The notes below the pieces were generated by a model. It saw only the letters and a list, made by a program, of their open reading frames with translations, was not told the origin of the DNA and did no database searches. From Dehalococcoidales bacterium (GTDB lineage: Bacteria > Chloroflexota > Dehalococcoidia > Dehalococcoidales > CSSed11-197), in assembly GCA_028717385.1 (NCBI GenBank), contig JAQUNW010000002.1, forward strand, positions 67,465-119,532: a DNA stretch of 52,068 nt, written 5' to 3'. A program made the translations under genes and the position numbers. Below, piece after piece: positions 26,419 through 34,701 of the stretch. Position 1 is the first letter of the stretch, and each line of letters begins with the position of its first letter.

Positions 26419-26589
26419 CTATGAACGGTTTACAAATAAAGCTGCTATTACCACCCCCAGTATCCCTCCGATTATAGCCCCGGTCCAGGGGCTCGATGTC
26501 AATCCTCAGGCGCTATTAGAACATTTGCCGATATAGCCGATGATAGCTCCAAGGGCTGCCCCTGAAAGTAATCCGATCAAGTAGTGCAT
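26419..26589 (-). CDS. Candidate selenoprotein: two-TM DUF6132-like small membrane protein with in-frame UGA
   Basis: 57 codons including stop; codon 28 is TGA (26506-26508), read here as selenocysteine. Helix 1 covers about residues 3-21, and helix 2 about 35-53. The loop between reads KCSNSAUGLTSSPW. Relatives I recall (DUF6132) have C-x4-C-P-x-T-S-x-P in this loop; the UGA falls exactly on the second Cys. Coding character continues unbroken after the UGA: hydrophobic helix, then TAG. A GAGAGG Shine-Dalgarno precedes ATG 26589, and an extended -10 promoter lies upstream. A hairpin follows the UGA at SECIS distance. The alternative is a nonsense mutation. Not found by standard gene calling because of the UGA. 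Confidence 0.7.
26476..26493 (-). promoter_or_regulatory. Candidate bacterial SECIS hairpin
   Basis: On the minus strand AGCCCC (26493-26488), loop TGGACC, GGGGCT (26481-26476): a 6-bp perfect stem with 6-nt loop. Its loop starts 18 nt after the UGA (26508-26506). Bacterial SECIS elements have the apical loop about 16-37 nt after the UGA and a G in the first two loop positions; here the second is G. This fits the E. coli fdhF geometry. Confidence 0.65.
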
Positions 26590-26617
26590 TTCCGCCTCTC
26601 AATATTCGTATAAGAAC

Positions 26618-26646
26618 ATTATAGCACTGCGGAAAAAAACCTCCAA
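26618..26646 (-). promoter_or_regulatory. Promoter of the candidate selenoprotein gene
   Basis: On the minus strand TTGGAG (26646-26641), 17-nt spacer ending TGC, then perfect TATAAT (26623-26618). Start near 26611 leaves a leader of about 22 nt with the GAGAGG Shine-Dalgarno. Confidence 0.65.
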
Positions 26647-26661
26647 ACTGGGGCAGCAATA

Positions 26662-27213
26662 CTAAGGCTTGGCAGTAATAATGTAATGATACAGTCCGTT
26701 TTCGTCTACGTTTTCAATAGTAAATCCGGCAGAGCGGATGATCTCGGACGCTTGCCTGGCATCAAAACGCTTCTCAAAAGAAGGACCGTATAACATCCGT
26801 TCTTTTTTCCAATCCAGATTTACTAGCCTGCCGCCATCTTTAAGCATTTTTTGCGCGTTGGCAAGTGCTTTTAAAGGCTCAGTAAAGTCATGGAGAACGA
26901 CTCCATAAAAGACGATATCGGCACATTTTTGACAGACGACAAGTTCTTCCGCTCTGCCAACTGCCAATTCCAGGTTATTCAAGCCTTCAGTGGTTGCTCT
27001 TCGGCTTAAAGACAGGATTGCCTCGGGATTACTGTCAAAACCCCAGACCCAACCAGTCGGCCCGGTTAATCTCGCAGCCGGTAATGCAAAATAACCTCTT
27101 CCGCAGCCGGCATCAATGAATTTAGTGCCAGGCTTAACACCAATTTCCGGCAGGATAATATCTGGATTTTGCCATTTTTTTCTTTCTGCATCATCTGGTT
27201 TATGCTTGCACAT
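26662..27213 (-). CDS. Class I SAM-dependent methyltransferase
   Basis: 183 aa. SAM-binding motif I FIDAGCGRGYFALPAA, acidic end of strand 2 in GFDSNPEA, motif around IVFYGVVLHDF, and post-motif LKDGGRLVNLDWKKE, in the UbiE/Methyltransf_25 style. The substrate is unknown. Four cysteines (two in VVCQKCAD) might bind metal. The gene starts 8 nt after the lipoprotein gene on the same strand without a clear Shine-Dalgarno, so translation is probably coupled. Confidence 0.82.
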   Translation of the reverse strand: MCKHKPDDAERKKWQNPDIILPEIGVKPGTKFIDAGCGRGYFALPAARLTGPTGWVWGFDSNPEAILSLSRRATTEGLNNLELAVGRAEELVVCQKCADIVFYGVVLHDFTEPLKALANAQKMLKDGGRLVNLDWKKERMLYGPSFEKRFDARQASEIIRSAGFTIENVDENGLYHYIITAKP

Positions 27214-27221
27214 CAGAGTAT

Positions 27222-28016
27222 TTATCTCTTTTTCAGCGTAGATGCACCACTAACATTTATGTTTCTGAGAGAGGGCTCTCCCATATATTCAAGCCTGGAT
27301 GCTCCAGATAACGTTGCATCCAGAATACCATTGGAATTAATGATGGCATTTGATGCTCCATCGATAATAATTGTCGTATCTCCGGTGAGGAAGGTTGCTG
27401 CATCCAGTGTACTGGCATCACTTACTTGGGCATCCAGATCACTGCATTCGCCCTCAAGCTCAATCCGGCTGACTCCACTGACATCGAAATCAGCATCCTC
27501 GGCAGTAAGAGAGCCGGTAACTCGGCTGGCTCCGGACACAGTAAACTGGCAGGAATGAGTAACAATTTCATCCAATATTACCTCGGAAGCCCCGGAAACT
27601 TCCAGTACAATGATTTCATCAGAACTGAATCCGGAAATGGTTCCGCCGGTTGCTCCGGATACATTAAGGCGTGCAAGTTGTGGTAGCTGTATTGATGCCT
27701 CGAGAGTTATATTTCCTTGAATGCTGACTGGCTTCAATTTGATGATCAGCTTTTTTTGTTTCCGATAAATATCGACATACTCGAAAAGGTTATCATCAAC
27801 TGTTATTGATACAGAATGTGAGTCGGAATATGAAATTTGGTAACCGAACGCTCCGCCAATTTGCACTTCTTCAAAATCGGAAAGATCGTATGTTTCGGTT
27901 TTAAGAATGCCTGAACCATGTACTATATGCTCTGTATAGCCTATACACCCGCATCCTGGCAACAACAGGGGTATCATCAAAATAGCAGCAAGTAAAAGCC
28001 ATAGATACTGTCTCAT
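27222..28016 (-). CDS. DUF2807 (head GIN domain) lipoprotein
   Basis: 264 aa. Signal peptide with lipobox LLPGC, so lipidation at Cys22. The mature part begins with a FEEVQIGGAFGYQIS segment typical of DUF2807, and then has repeated VSGAS/SGASRV turns (around residues 118-260) that would build a right-handed beta-helix. An exported envelope protein of unknown role. GAGGAG lies 7 nt before the ATG. Divergent from the ABC exporter, sharing a 15-bp inverted repeat in the promoter region. Confidence 0.87.
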   Translation of the reverse strand: MRQYLWLLLAAILMIPLLLPGCGCIGYTEHIVHGSGILKTETYDLSDFEEVQIGGAFGYQISYSDSHSVSITVDDNLFEYVDIYRKQKKLIIKLKPVSIQGNITLEASIQLPQLARLNVSGATGGTISGFSSDEIIVLEVSGASEVILDEIVTHSCQFTVSGASRVTGSLTAEDADFDVSGVSRIELEGECSDLDAQVSDASTLDAATFLTGDTTIIIDGASNAIINSNGILDATLSGASRLEYMGEPSLRNINVSGASTLKKR

Positions 28017-28066
28017 GACAATTCTCCTCAGCCCGGTCTTTCACTAATAGTAAAAGGCACCGGATG

Positions 28067-28105
28067 CTAGCCTGTCAATAAGTAGATCTTTTATTGACAG
28101 GCTAG
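28067..28105. promoter_or_regulatory. 15-bp perfect inverted repeat between divergent promoters (putative operator)
   Basis: CTAGCCTGTCAATAA (28067-28081) and TTATTGACAGGCTAG (28091-28105), exact reverse complements with a 9-nt spacer. Each arm contains a TTGACA: one pointing to the ABC gene, one to the lipoprotein gene. A dimeric regulator bound here would cover both -35 regions. Confidence 0.6.
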
Positions 28106-28108
28106 GCA

Positions 28109-28117
28109 TGTTATAAT
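28109..28117 (+). promoter_or_regulatory. Extended -10 promoter of the ABC exporter genes
   Basis: TGT then perfect TATAAT (28112-28117), 12 nt after TTGACA of the inverted repeat. The ATG at 28132 is 14 nt downstream of the box, so the leader is about 8 nt and lacks a Shine-Dalgarno. Confidence 0.6.
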
Positions 28118-28131
28118 TGGCTTCGACGATT

Positions 28132-28848
28132 ATGAAAGCATTAGTTGTTGAAGGCATTACCAAGCATATATCCGGGAAAAAAATTCTCAATAATATTTCC
28201 TTTGAGGTAAAAGCCGGGGAAATCTTTGGTTTAATTGGCCCTAACGGAGCGGGTAAAACTACCAGTCTTCGTACAGTGGCAACCCTCCTTCAGATAGAAA
28301 CCGGCAGCGTTAGTGTTTTTGGTCACAAATTACCCGGGGAAGCGGGCGAAATTCGCAAGATTATAAGCTATCTTCCAGAAGATGCCGGTGCATATAAAAA
28401 TCTGAAAGGGAGAGAATATCTGGAGTTTATCGCCAGTTTTTTTGCTTCTGGCAATCACAGCAAGGAACTGGTTAAACGCGGAATAGAAATTGCCGCGCTG
28501 GGAGATCGGATTGATGATCGTGTCGATACCTATTCCAAGGGCATGATGCGCCGTTTACTGGTAGGCAGAGCTCTCATGACCCGTCCACGTCTGGCTATTC
28601 TGGATGAACCCAGTTCCGGCTTGGACGTAGTAAACGCACAGCAGATTCGCCGTATCATCAAGCAGGCAGCAAATGAAGGTTTGAGTGTCCTTCTCTCGTC
28701 CCACAATATGTTGGAAGTTGAATTGATGTGTGAAAGAATTGCCCTGGTTAACCAGGGCAGAATTGTAGCCCAGGGTACTCCTGCTGAGCTTAAAGAAAGC
28801 TACCAGGCGGAAAATATTGAAGAAGTGTTTACCAGGCTAGTCCAATGA
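28132..28848 (+). CDS. ABC exporter ATP-binding subunit (NatA type)
   Basis: 238 aa. Walker A GPNGAGKT, Q-loop region ISYLPEDAGAYKNL, signature YSKGMMRRLLVGRAL (a variant of LSGGQ common in ABC-2 exporters), Walker B LAILDEPSSGLD, and switch His in LLSSHNM. ATG 28132 is chosen; an in-frame TTG at 28117 overlaps the -10 box. The stop overlaps the permease start (ATGA). Substrate unknown; Na+ or drug export is the family's usual role. Confidence 0.92.
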   Translation: MKALVVEGITKHISGKKILNNISFEVKAGEIFGLIGPNGAGKTTSLRTVATLLQIETGSVSVFGHKLPGEAGEIRKIISYLPEDAGAYKNLKGREYLEFIASFFASGNHSKELVKRGIEIAALGDRIDDRVDTYSKGMMRRLLVGRALMTRPRLAILDEPSSGLDVVNAQQIRRIIKQAANEGLSVLLSSHNMLEVELMCERIALVNQGRIVAQGTPAELKESYQAENIEEVFTRLVQ

Positions 28849-30101
28849 TGTACACACTGATAAAAAAAGAAGTCAAAGAATTGCTTTCCAAGTCTTCGCT
28901 AGCCTTTTTTGCAGCGATGGCCCTGATTTTTGTATTTATGGGTAATATGCTTTCCTCATCGTTCGAAGAATCGACGGCTACTCCTATGGTTGCCATTATT
29001 AATGAGGACGCTTCCCCTCTTTCGATGATAATGACCTCAGTACTGGAAGCGGGGTCAGAGGTGGTATATTCCGGTTCTGATCCTGAAACCGGTCGCAGCC
29101 GGCTTGAGGAAGCTGGGGGAGCTGCTCTAATAAATATACCGGAGAATTTTGGTTCTTTAATTGACTCCGGTGAGGCAGCGCAAATAAAAGTGCTGTGGTT
29201 AATGCAGGGAGCGGGAATTGTAGATTCTATCCCGGTGGGTTCTGTTGAAGGGTTGATCCAAGCTGGGGCAGATGCAGTTTCGGCAACACTGGTAGCTGAA
29301 CACAGCACTCTTGACCCTGAAATTATTCTGTCTCCAGTCTCATACAGCTACGATACTGTGTTCAAGGGAAAGATGATAGAAGGGGCTTCTCCCAGCATGG
29401 TCAGCGGTGTTTTGAGCATGAGAACCATGTTTATACCGGTGGTAATTATGATGCTGATTGTTATGGGTTCGAGTTCGGTGATTTCCTCCATGGGGCTTGA
29501 AAAAGAAAACCGCACTCTGGAGACCCTTTTAACCCTTCCAGTTGGCAGGAGCCAGATAATTATCTCCAAGATCGTGGGCAGTGCCATCGCGGGTATAGTC
29601 ATGGGCGCTATTTACATGGTTGGTTTTGCCAGCTATTTTAATTCAATCACAGGCCCCGCCGGAGGCCTGGGCGACATGGGCTTTACGCTTAACGTGCTGG
29701 ACTATCTTCTCATCGCCCTTTCGCTGTTTGCTGCTTTACTAGCGGCTTTGTGTGCCAGCATTATACTGGGGACTTTTGCCTCCAGCTATCGTTCCGCTCA
29801 GACTCTTACCTATCCGATGATTGGCCTGGCAATGCTGGCAATGCTTGTTACCATGATGCTGGACTTTTCATCCCTTTCCTTTCCATTACAGACGATGGTT
29901 TTCCTGATTCCTTTCTCCCACCCGATGATCGCCATGAAGGAACTCATGGTGGGAAACTACCTGCTCGTTTTGGCAGGTATTGGCTACCTGGTTGTGATCA
30001 CTGCCATCCTGGTAGTAATCGCTACTCGCATTTTTACCACTGACAGGGTGGTGTTGGGGATGTCGATAAAAAGCAGAAAGAACAACCGGGTTACAGCTTA
30101 A
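28845..30101 (+). CDS. ABC-2 type exporter permease (NatB-like)
   Basis: 418 aa. One helix near the N-terminus (about 16-33), a large soluble domain (about 40-180), then five or six membrane helices to about residue 400. LEKENRTLETLLTLPVGRSQIIISKIV is the hallmark ABC-2 coupling segment. It starts inside the ATPase stop. It forms a two-gene exporter with the upstream ATPase. Confidence 0.88.
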   Translation: MMYTLIKKEVKELLSKSSLAFFAAMALIFVFMGNMLSSSFEESTATPMVAIINEDASPLSMIMTSVLEAGSEVVYSGSDPETGRSRLEEAGGAALINIPENFGSLIDSGEAAQIKVLWLMQGAGIVDSIPVGSVEGLIQAGADAVSATLVAEHSTLDPEIILSPVSYSYDTVFKGKMIEGASPSMVSGVLSMRTMFIPVVIMMLIVMGSSSVISSMGLEKENRTLETLLTLPVGRSQIIISKIVGSAIAGIVMGAIYMVGFASYFNSITGPAGGLGDMGFTLNVLDYLLIALSLFAALLAALCASIILGTFASSYRSAQTLTYPMIGLAMLAMLVTMMLDFSSLSFPLQTMVFLIPFSHPMIAMKELMVGNYLLVLAGIGYLVVITAILVVIATRIFTTDRVVLGMSIKSRKNNRVTA

Positions 30102-30124
30102 AATTCTCATGGCCTGGCCGATTG

Positions 30125-30133
30125 TGCTAGAAT
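30125..30133 (+). promoter_or_regulatory. Extended -10 promoter, near-leaderless
   Basis: TGC then TAGAAT (30128-30133), 10 nt before ATG 30144. No Shine-Dalgarno is present. Confidence 0.5.
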
Positions 30134-30143
30134 ACATCCTGGC

Positions 30144-30770
30144 ATGACAGACAATAATTTCGTACCTGAAGAAACCTGCCGTAAACCCGGTGCTCGTAAT
30201 TTTAACTCTCTGAAGCTTTGGTTCTTAAGGCGCTGGATTCCAATATTTGGCCTGCTTCTCATCATCGCCCTTGTAATAGGGCTTTTCCTTCTCTACCGGA
30301 ATAACCCGGAGATCATAGATGGGCTTGAAAGATTCGGTTACCTGGGAGCTTTTCTGATAAGCATAGTACTCAATGCCACGCTGGTGTTACCTGCTGGTAA
30401 TTTTCTTGTACTTGCTGCACTAGGGGCAACACTGCCATCTGCTACTCTGGTCGGCCTGGCGGGGGGCCTGGGTGCCGCTATTGGTGAGAGTACGGGGTAC
30501 TTGGCCGGGTATTCCGGAAGAGCGATAATCGATAATCGGAATATGTACAATCGTACGGAAGGTTGGATGAAGCGCTGGGGTTTTTGGGCGCTGTTCGGTC
30601 TCAGCGCTGCTCCGCTCTTTTTTGACCTGGCTGGTATCGCAGCTGGTGCCTGCCGTTACAGGTTCTGGAAGTTTTTCCTGGCCTGCTGGTTGGGAAGAAG
30701 TATCCTCTATGTTGCCATCGCCTGGGCCGGCCTGAAGGGCTGGGAATGGTTGCTAAACATTGTTGGCTGA
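30144..30770 (+). CDS. VTT-domain (DedA/TVP38-like) membrane protein
   Basis: 208 aa. Soluble N-tail, a helix at about 32-51, the conserved FLISIVLNATLVLPAGNFL region, the Gly-rich GLAGGLGAAIGESTGYLAG motif of VTT proteins, a polar loop, and two C-terminal helices with GLSAAPLFFDLAGIAAG. Paralogue of the protein at 10663-11316. Likely acts on lipid transbilayer movement by family; substrate unknown. The start fits a leaderless transcript. Confidence 0.77.
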   Translation: MTDNNFVPEETCRKPGARNFNSLKLWFLRRWIPIFGLLLIIALVIGLFLLYRNNPEIIDGLERFGYLGAFLISIVLNATLVLPAGNFLVLAALGATLPSATLVGLAGGLGAAIGESTGYLAGYSGRAIIDNRNMYNRTEGWMKRWGFWALFGLSAAPLFFDLAGIAAGACRYRFWKFFLACWLGRSILYVAIAWAGLKGWEWLLNIVG

Positions 30771-30850
30771 AAAACTCACCCAACACCGAATAGCTGGTTA
30801 AACATCTTTTCAGTGCGATCGGGTGTAACCGGTTAGAGCAAGCACCGTAT

Positions 30851-32122
30851 TTATACTTTCAATCTTGAGTTTGGTTTTACCTTGATTAACAGAAGCGCTC
30901 CTGCGACGAAATATACTATACAAACGAGAAGCATTACAGTATAGCCAAGGTTCAAACCGACCCCGTTGAAAAAATCGATAACCGGGCCGATAAGCCTGGC
31001 CAGTGCACCTCCGCCTGCAGTTGCCATATTGGCAATACCTAAAAACTTGGCTTCCTCCCCCTTATTTACCAGGTCGGTAGCCAGTGCCCAGTTGGAACTG
31101 TTAAAGGCGCCCAGGGCAAGACCTATCACTGAGGCTCCTACCGTAAGCATTGCATTGGATGAGCTTATAAGTATGACCACTATTCCAAATGCGCCGGATA
31201 AAGCAGCAGCTATACAGATTTTTTTCCTGCCAATGGAATCCGAGAAATAGCCTGCAGGCAGCACTGCAATCAGCATAAATACGATTGCAACGGCTAAAAA
31301 ACGGGTTGTAGCAGAAGCCGGATCGCTTACTCCAACAACATCCCGAAAATAATACAGGGCAAATTGCTGTATGGTGGTAAGCCCCATAAAAACTGCCAGT
31401 CGGGATGCCAGAAACCATAGAAAAGCCTTGTTGTCCTTAACATTGATGCTGAAACTCTTTACCCAGGCTGGAATCATGTGCTGTCTGAGCGGCCTTTGCG
31501 GCCGGGGTTCTTTAATTGCCAAAACCGTATAAAGAAGGAGGAGGAAGATTATCCCGCCCAGGAGCGCTAGTGAGAACCACAACCACTTGTCCTCGCTTGT
31601 CAGAGAATAACTGTCCATAAGTCTGGATACAGGGAAAAGCAGGACAGCCCCTCCCAGTATTTCCATAAAACTCTTTATTCCGGAAGCTTTACCCCTTTGG
31701 CTTGCGGGCACCATTTCCGGGATAAAAGCCTGGTATGGTCCCTGTGCGGCGTTGGAAAATAATTGAAGGGCACAGTAGCCGATAAAAAGCATGGTAAAAG
31801 AAGTAGCCACACCTATCACCGGCATTGTTGCAAGTGCTCCGATCATGCCGGCCAGTATAAAGGGTTTCCGACGCCCCCAGTTGAGAGTAGAGCGGTCTGA
31901 GATAGTCCCGGCAATAGGCTGAGCAAGCATTGCGATAATCAGGCCGCTGAATGTCATCAGTCCCAGGTAGGTATTTTTTTGCGCTTCGGAGGCAAAATCC
32001 AGGACTACCAGTGGGAGAATAAGGCTGTGCATACATTGCCAGAGTCCGGAAATCCCGAATACAAGCAGGGTTATTTTAAGATAGTGCCATATATTGGTTT
32101 TATTAAGAGCGGTACTTTTCAT
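30851..32122 (-). CDS. MFS transporter (SLC45/GPH-like)
   Basis: 423 aa, about 12 membrane helices. The loop 2-3 motif DRSTLNWGRRKPFILAG resembles the GRRRP motif of SLC45/sucrose-type and GPH-like carriers, and the C-half repeats it as SDSIGRKKI. The substrate is unknown. ATG 32122 is preferred: it lies 4 nt after the argC stop; an upstream in-frame TTG (32176) would lie inside argC. No good Shine-Dalgarno, so translation may depend on argC coupling. Confidence 0.85.
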   Translation of the reverse strand: MKSTALNKTNIWHYLKITLLVFGISGLWQCMHSLILPLVVLDFASEAQKNTYLGLMTFSGLIIAMLAQPIAGTISDRSTLNWGRRKPFILAGMIGALATMPVIGVATSFTMLFIGYCALQLFSNAAQGPYQAFIPEMVPASQRGKASGIKSFMEILGGAVLLFPVSRLMDSYSLTSEDKWLWFSLALLGGIIFLLLLYTVLAIKEPRPQRPLRQHMIPAWVKSFSINVKDNKAFLWFLASRLAVFMGLTTIQQFALYYFRDVVGVSDPASATTRFLAVAIVFMLIAVLPAGYFSDSIGRKKICIAAALSGAFGIVVILISSSNAMLTVGASVIGLALGAFNSSNWALATDLVNKGEEAKFLGIANMATAGGGALARLIGPVIDFFNGVGLNLGYTVMLLVCIVYFVAGALLLIKVKPNSRLKV

Positions 32123-32126
32123 CAGG

Positions 32127-33149
32127 TTACGGATAGATAGCCGGTATAGATATTCCGGTTGTTTCTTCCAGCCCAAACATAATGTTCATATTCTGTATCG
32201 CCTGGCCGGCAGCTCCTTTTACCAGGTTGTCTATGGCGCTGATTACTATCAGGCGATTGGTACGCTTATCAATTTGAGGATAAATTGCACAGTAGTTGGA
32301 GCCTCTCACCTGGTTAATGTGAGGAGGCGTATCTGCCAGCCGTATGAATGGCTCATTGGCGTAAAAATCTTTATAGAGTTGTTCAAGCTGTGTTTGCGAC
32401 ACCTCCTTGCATAACTCGGCGTAACAGGATGAAAGTATACCGCGGGTAACCGGGATCAGGTGGGGTACAAAGGTAATTCGCATTGTTTGCTTCTTACCTG
32501 CAATCTTTAATTCCTGGTCTATCTCGGGTAGATGCCTGTGGCCTTCTAAAGCATAAGCTGAAGCATTTTCATTAGCCTCACAAAATTGGCTTTTTAAATG
32601 CAGTGTTCTGCCTGCGCCGGAAACGCCGGACTTGGCATCGATAATAATGCTTCCATCTATTATGCCTTCGTCTAAAGCTGGCGCCAGGGCAAGAATGGCT
32701 GCCGTTGGGTAGCAACCAGGGTTGGCTACCAGTCGTGCAGACTTGATCTGGCTGCGGTAAAGCTCGGGTAGCCCATAAGCAGCTTCTTTTATCAGATCTG
32801 GAGCAGGATGGTTGAATCCGTACCATTCAAGATAGAGGCGCGGATCCTTAAGCCTGAAATCAGCGCTGATATCAATTACCTTAGCGCCTCTCTCCAGGAG
32901 CTGTACAGCCTGGAGGGCACTTTCCCGGTGGGGAAGAGCTAGAAAAGCAACTTCAGCTTCCCCGGCTTCTTCTGTAATTGTAATATCCAGATTGGGCAAG
33001 TGGGGCAGGAATTTTATCAGCTGCTGCCCGGCAGATGAGCGCCCGGTGGCATATGCAATTTCGACTTCTGGATGGTTATAAAGAAGGCGTGCGAGTTCCA
33101 TTCCAGCGTAGCCGGTGACATTTACAATTCCGATTTTAATCTTTGACAA
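32127..33149 (-). CDS. argC: N-acetyl-gamma-glutamyl-phosphate reductase
   Basis: 340 aa. NADPH-dependent third step of arginine synthesis. The Rossmann segment is IKIGIVNVTGYAGMELARLL, the catalytic Cys lies in VANPGCYPTAA, and the C-half has KSGVSGAGR and PHLIPVTRGI. TTG 33149 is chosen because AAGGAGG lies 6-7 nt upstream and homology begins there; a longer reading frame to 33197 has no support. Upstream of the MFS gene on the same strand. No other arg genes are adjacent. Confidence 0.93.
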   Translation of the reverse strand: MSKIKIGIVNVTGYAGMELARLLYNHPEVEIAYATGRSSAGQQLIKFLPHLPNLDITITEEAGEAEVAFLALPHRESALQAVQLLERGAKVIDISADFRLKDPRLYLEWYGFNHPAPDLIKEAAYGLPELYRSQIKSARLVANPGCYPTAAILALAPALDEGIIDGSIIIDAKSGVSGAGRTLHLKSQFCEANENASAYALEGHRHLPEIDQELKIAGKKQTMRITFVPHLIPVTRGILSSCYAELCKEVSQTQLEQLYKDFYANEPFIRLADTPPHINQVRGSNYCAIYPQIDKRTNRLIVISAIDNLVKGAAGQAIQNMNIMFGLEETTGISIPAIYP

Positions 33150-33266
33150 TTGAATCCTCCTTGAGACACCGGCAGAAAAGAACCTTAATCTAGTCAAGTG
33201 CTAGTTTGCAGATAGCTGACTGGTGCCTGTTTTGTGCTCCCTATAATTTACTACAAATCGGCTTTA

Positions 33267-33275
33267 TGATAAAAT
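33267..33275 (+). promoter_or_regulatory. Extended -10 promoter of the Re-citrate synthase gene
   Basis: TGA then TAAAAT (33270-33275). Start near 33282 leaves a leader of about 40 nt with AAAGGAGAA before ATG 33322. Confidence 0.45.
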
Positions 33276-33321
33276 CTTCTATTAACCTTCGTTTATGATC
33301 CCCATTAAAAGGAGAATAACT

Positions 33322-34575
33322 ATGCCAAAAATATTTATTGTAGATGTAACTAACCGTGACGGAGTGCAGACTGCCAAACTGGGGTTATCCAAGCTGGAAA
33401 AAACTATGATCAATCTGTTTTTAAACCAGATGGGTGTTTTTCAGTCCGAGTTTGGTTTTCCTACCACACGTCATGAAGCAAACTACTTAAATGCTAACTT
33501 GGAATTGGTAGAAAGAGGAATTATCAGCCCCCTGAGACTGGAGGGGTGGATACGTGCTATCGAGGCTGATGTGGAGCTGGCATTTGCCAGAATTCCCAAA
33601 ATCAAACATCTTAACCTTTCTATTTCTACTTCCGACCAGATGATAAATGGCAAATTCCAGGGGCGCAAGAACCGCAAGGATATTATTAATGATATGACCA
33701 AAGCGGTCGACGCCGCTTGGGCGAAAGGTGCCGAAAGTATTGGGGTAAATGCAGAAGATGCTTCTCGGACTGATATTGATTATTTAATTGAATTTGGCCA
33801 GGCGGCTAGAGAGCACGGAGCTACCCGAATTCGTTATTGTGATACCCTTGGATACGATAATCCCTTCTCGATCTACGACACTGCCTATAAAATGTCGAAG
33901 GAAATCAGTTTGCCGATCGAACTGCATTGCCATGGTGACCTTGGCATGGCTGTAGCTAATTCCCTGGCCGGGGCAAAAGGGGTAATTGATGGAGGGCAGG
34001 ATGCCTATATCAATACTACTGTCAACGGTATCGGCGAGCGCGCAGGCAATGCTGATTTGGTGGCCACCATACTAGCTATCACCAAATCCAAGGGTTTTGG
34101 CAGCAAATACAAACTGGGTGGGAATATAGATCTTACGATGGCTTACAAGATATGCAAGTTCGCAAGTTATGCCTTCGGGGTACCAATTCCGATTAATCAA
34201 CCAGGTGTGGGGGCAAATGCCTTTGCCCACGAATCTGGCATTCACGCCGATGGCGTTCTGAAAGATCCCGAAAACTATGAACTGTACGGATTTGAAGAAC
34301 TTGGCCGCCGTCAATGGGAAATTGTTGAGACTGGCCGGGAAATATGTGCCGGGGAATATAGCGGAGTATCGGGATTTACCTATGTGATGAGTAAAGTGGC
34401 AGTTGGCAAGACCTTTGAGAGCCGAGATGAAGCTAACCGGATTCTTGAACTCGTACGTTACGCCAACGTTTTATCCCACAAGCCGCTTACCGAGGAAGAA
34501 TTGCGGTTTATTGCTGATTATCCTGATATTGCCAGGCAGTTGTTGACTACTATTCCTCTCCCTGAAGAGAATTAA
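33322..34575 (+). CDS. Re-citrate synthase (homocitrate/isopropylmalate synthase superfamily)
   Basis: 417 aa. Condenses acetyl-CoA and oxaloacetate to citrate with Re stereochemistry. HMGL-like barrel: DVTNRDGVQTAKLGLSK, SEFGFPTTRHEANYLN, IELHCHGDLGMAVANS with the metal His pair, and TVNGIGERAGNADLVA. The segment GVGANAFAHESGIHADGVL is typical of the superfamily. The call rests on similarity, as I recall it, to the Dehalococcoides enzyme shown to be a Re-citrate synthase, and on the aconitase and IDH genes elsewhere in the window with no Si-citrate synthase. Homocitrate synthase is the main alternative. ATG 33322 has GGAG at 7-nt spacing. Confidence 0.85.
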   Translation: MPKIFIVDVTNRDGVQTAKLGLSKLEKTMINLFLNQMGVFQSEFGFPTTRHEANYLNANLELVERGIISPLRLEGWIRAIEADVELAFARIPKIKHLNLSISTSDQMINGKFQGRKNRKDIINDMTKAVDAAWAKGAESIGVNAEDASRTDIDYLIEFGQAAREHGATRIRYCDTLGYDNPFSIYDTAYKMSKEISLPIELHCHGDLGMAVANSLAGAKGVIDGGQDAYINTTVNGIGERAGNADLVATILAITKSKGFGSKYKLGGNIDLTMAYKICKFASYAFGVPIPINQPGVGANAFAHESGIHADGVLKDPENYELYGFEELGRRQWEIVETGREICAGEYSGVSGFTYVMSKVAVGKTFESRDEANRILELVRYANVLSHKPLTEEELRFIADYPDIARQLLTTIPLPEEN

Positions 34576-34599
34576 ACCAGGTCAATGAATCGCTAAAAA

Positions 34600-34635
34600 G
34601 ATTGAGTTGGCGATGATTGCCCGGCCAACTCAATC
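34600..34635. terminator. 12-bp stem-loop after the Re-citrate synthase gene
   Basis: Perfect arms 34600-34611 and 34624-34635 around a 12-nt loop. On + the tail is GGTGTTATCATT, a poor T-run; on the minus strand CTTTTTAGCG follows, a good one. It ends the + transcript and could also block antisense transcription coming from the right. Confidence 0.65.
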
Positions 34636-34701
34636 GGTGTTATCATTAATCAGGGCGCCTGTCCTGGCTATTTGAGGGGCGGCCTGGTACAGGAGGAAAA
34701 C

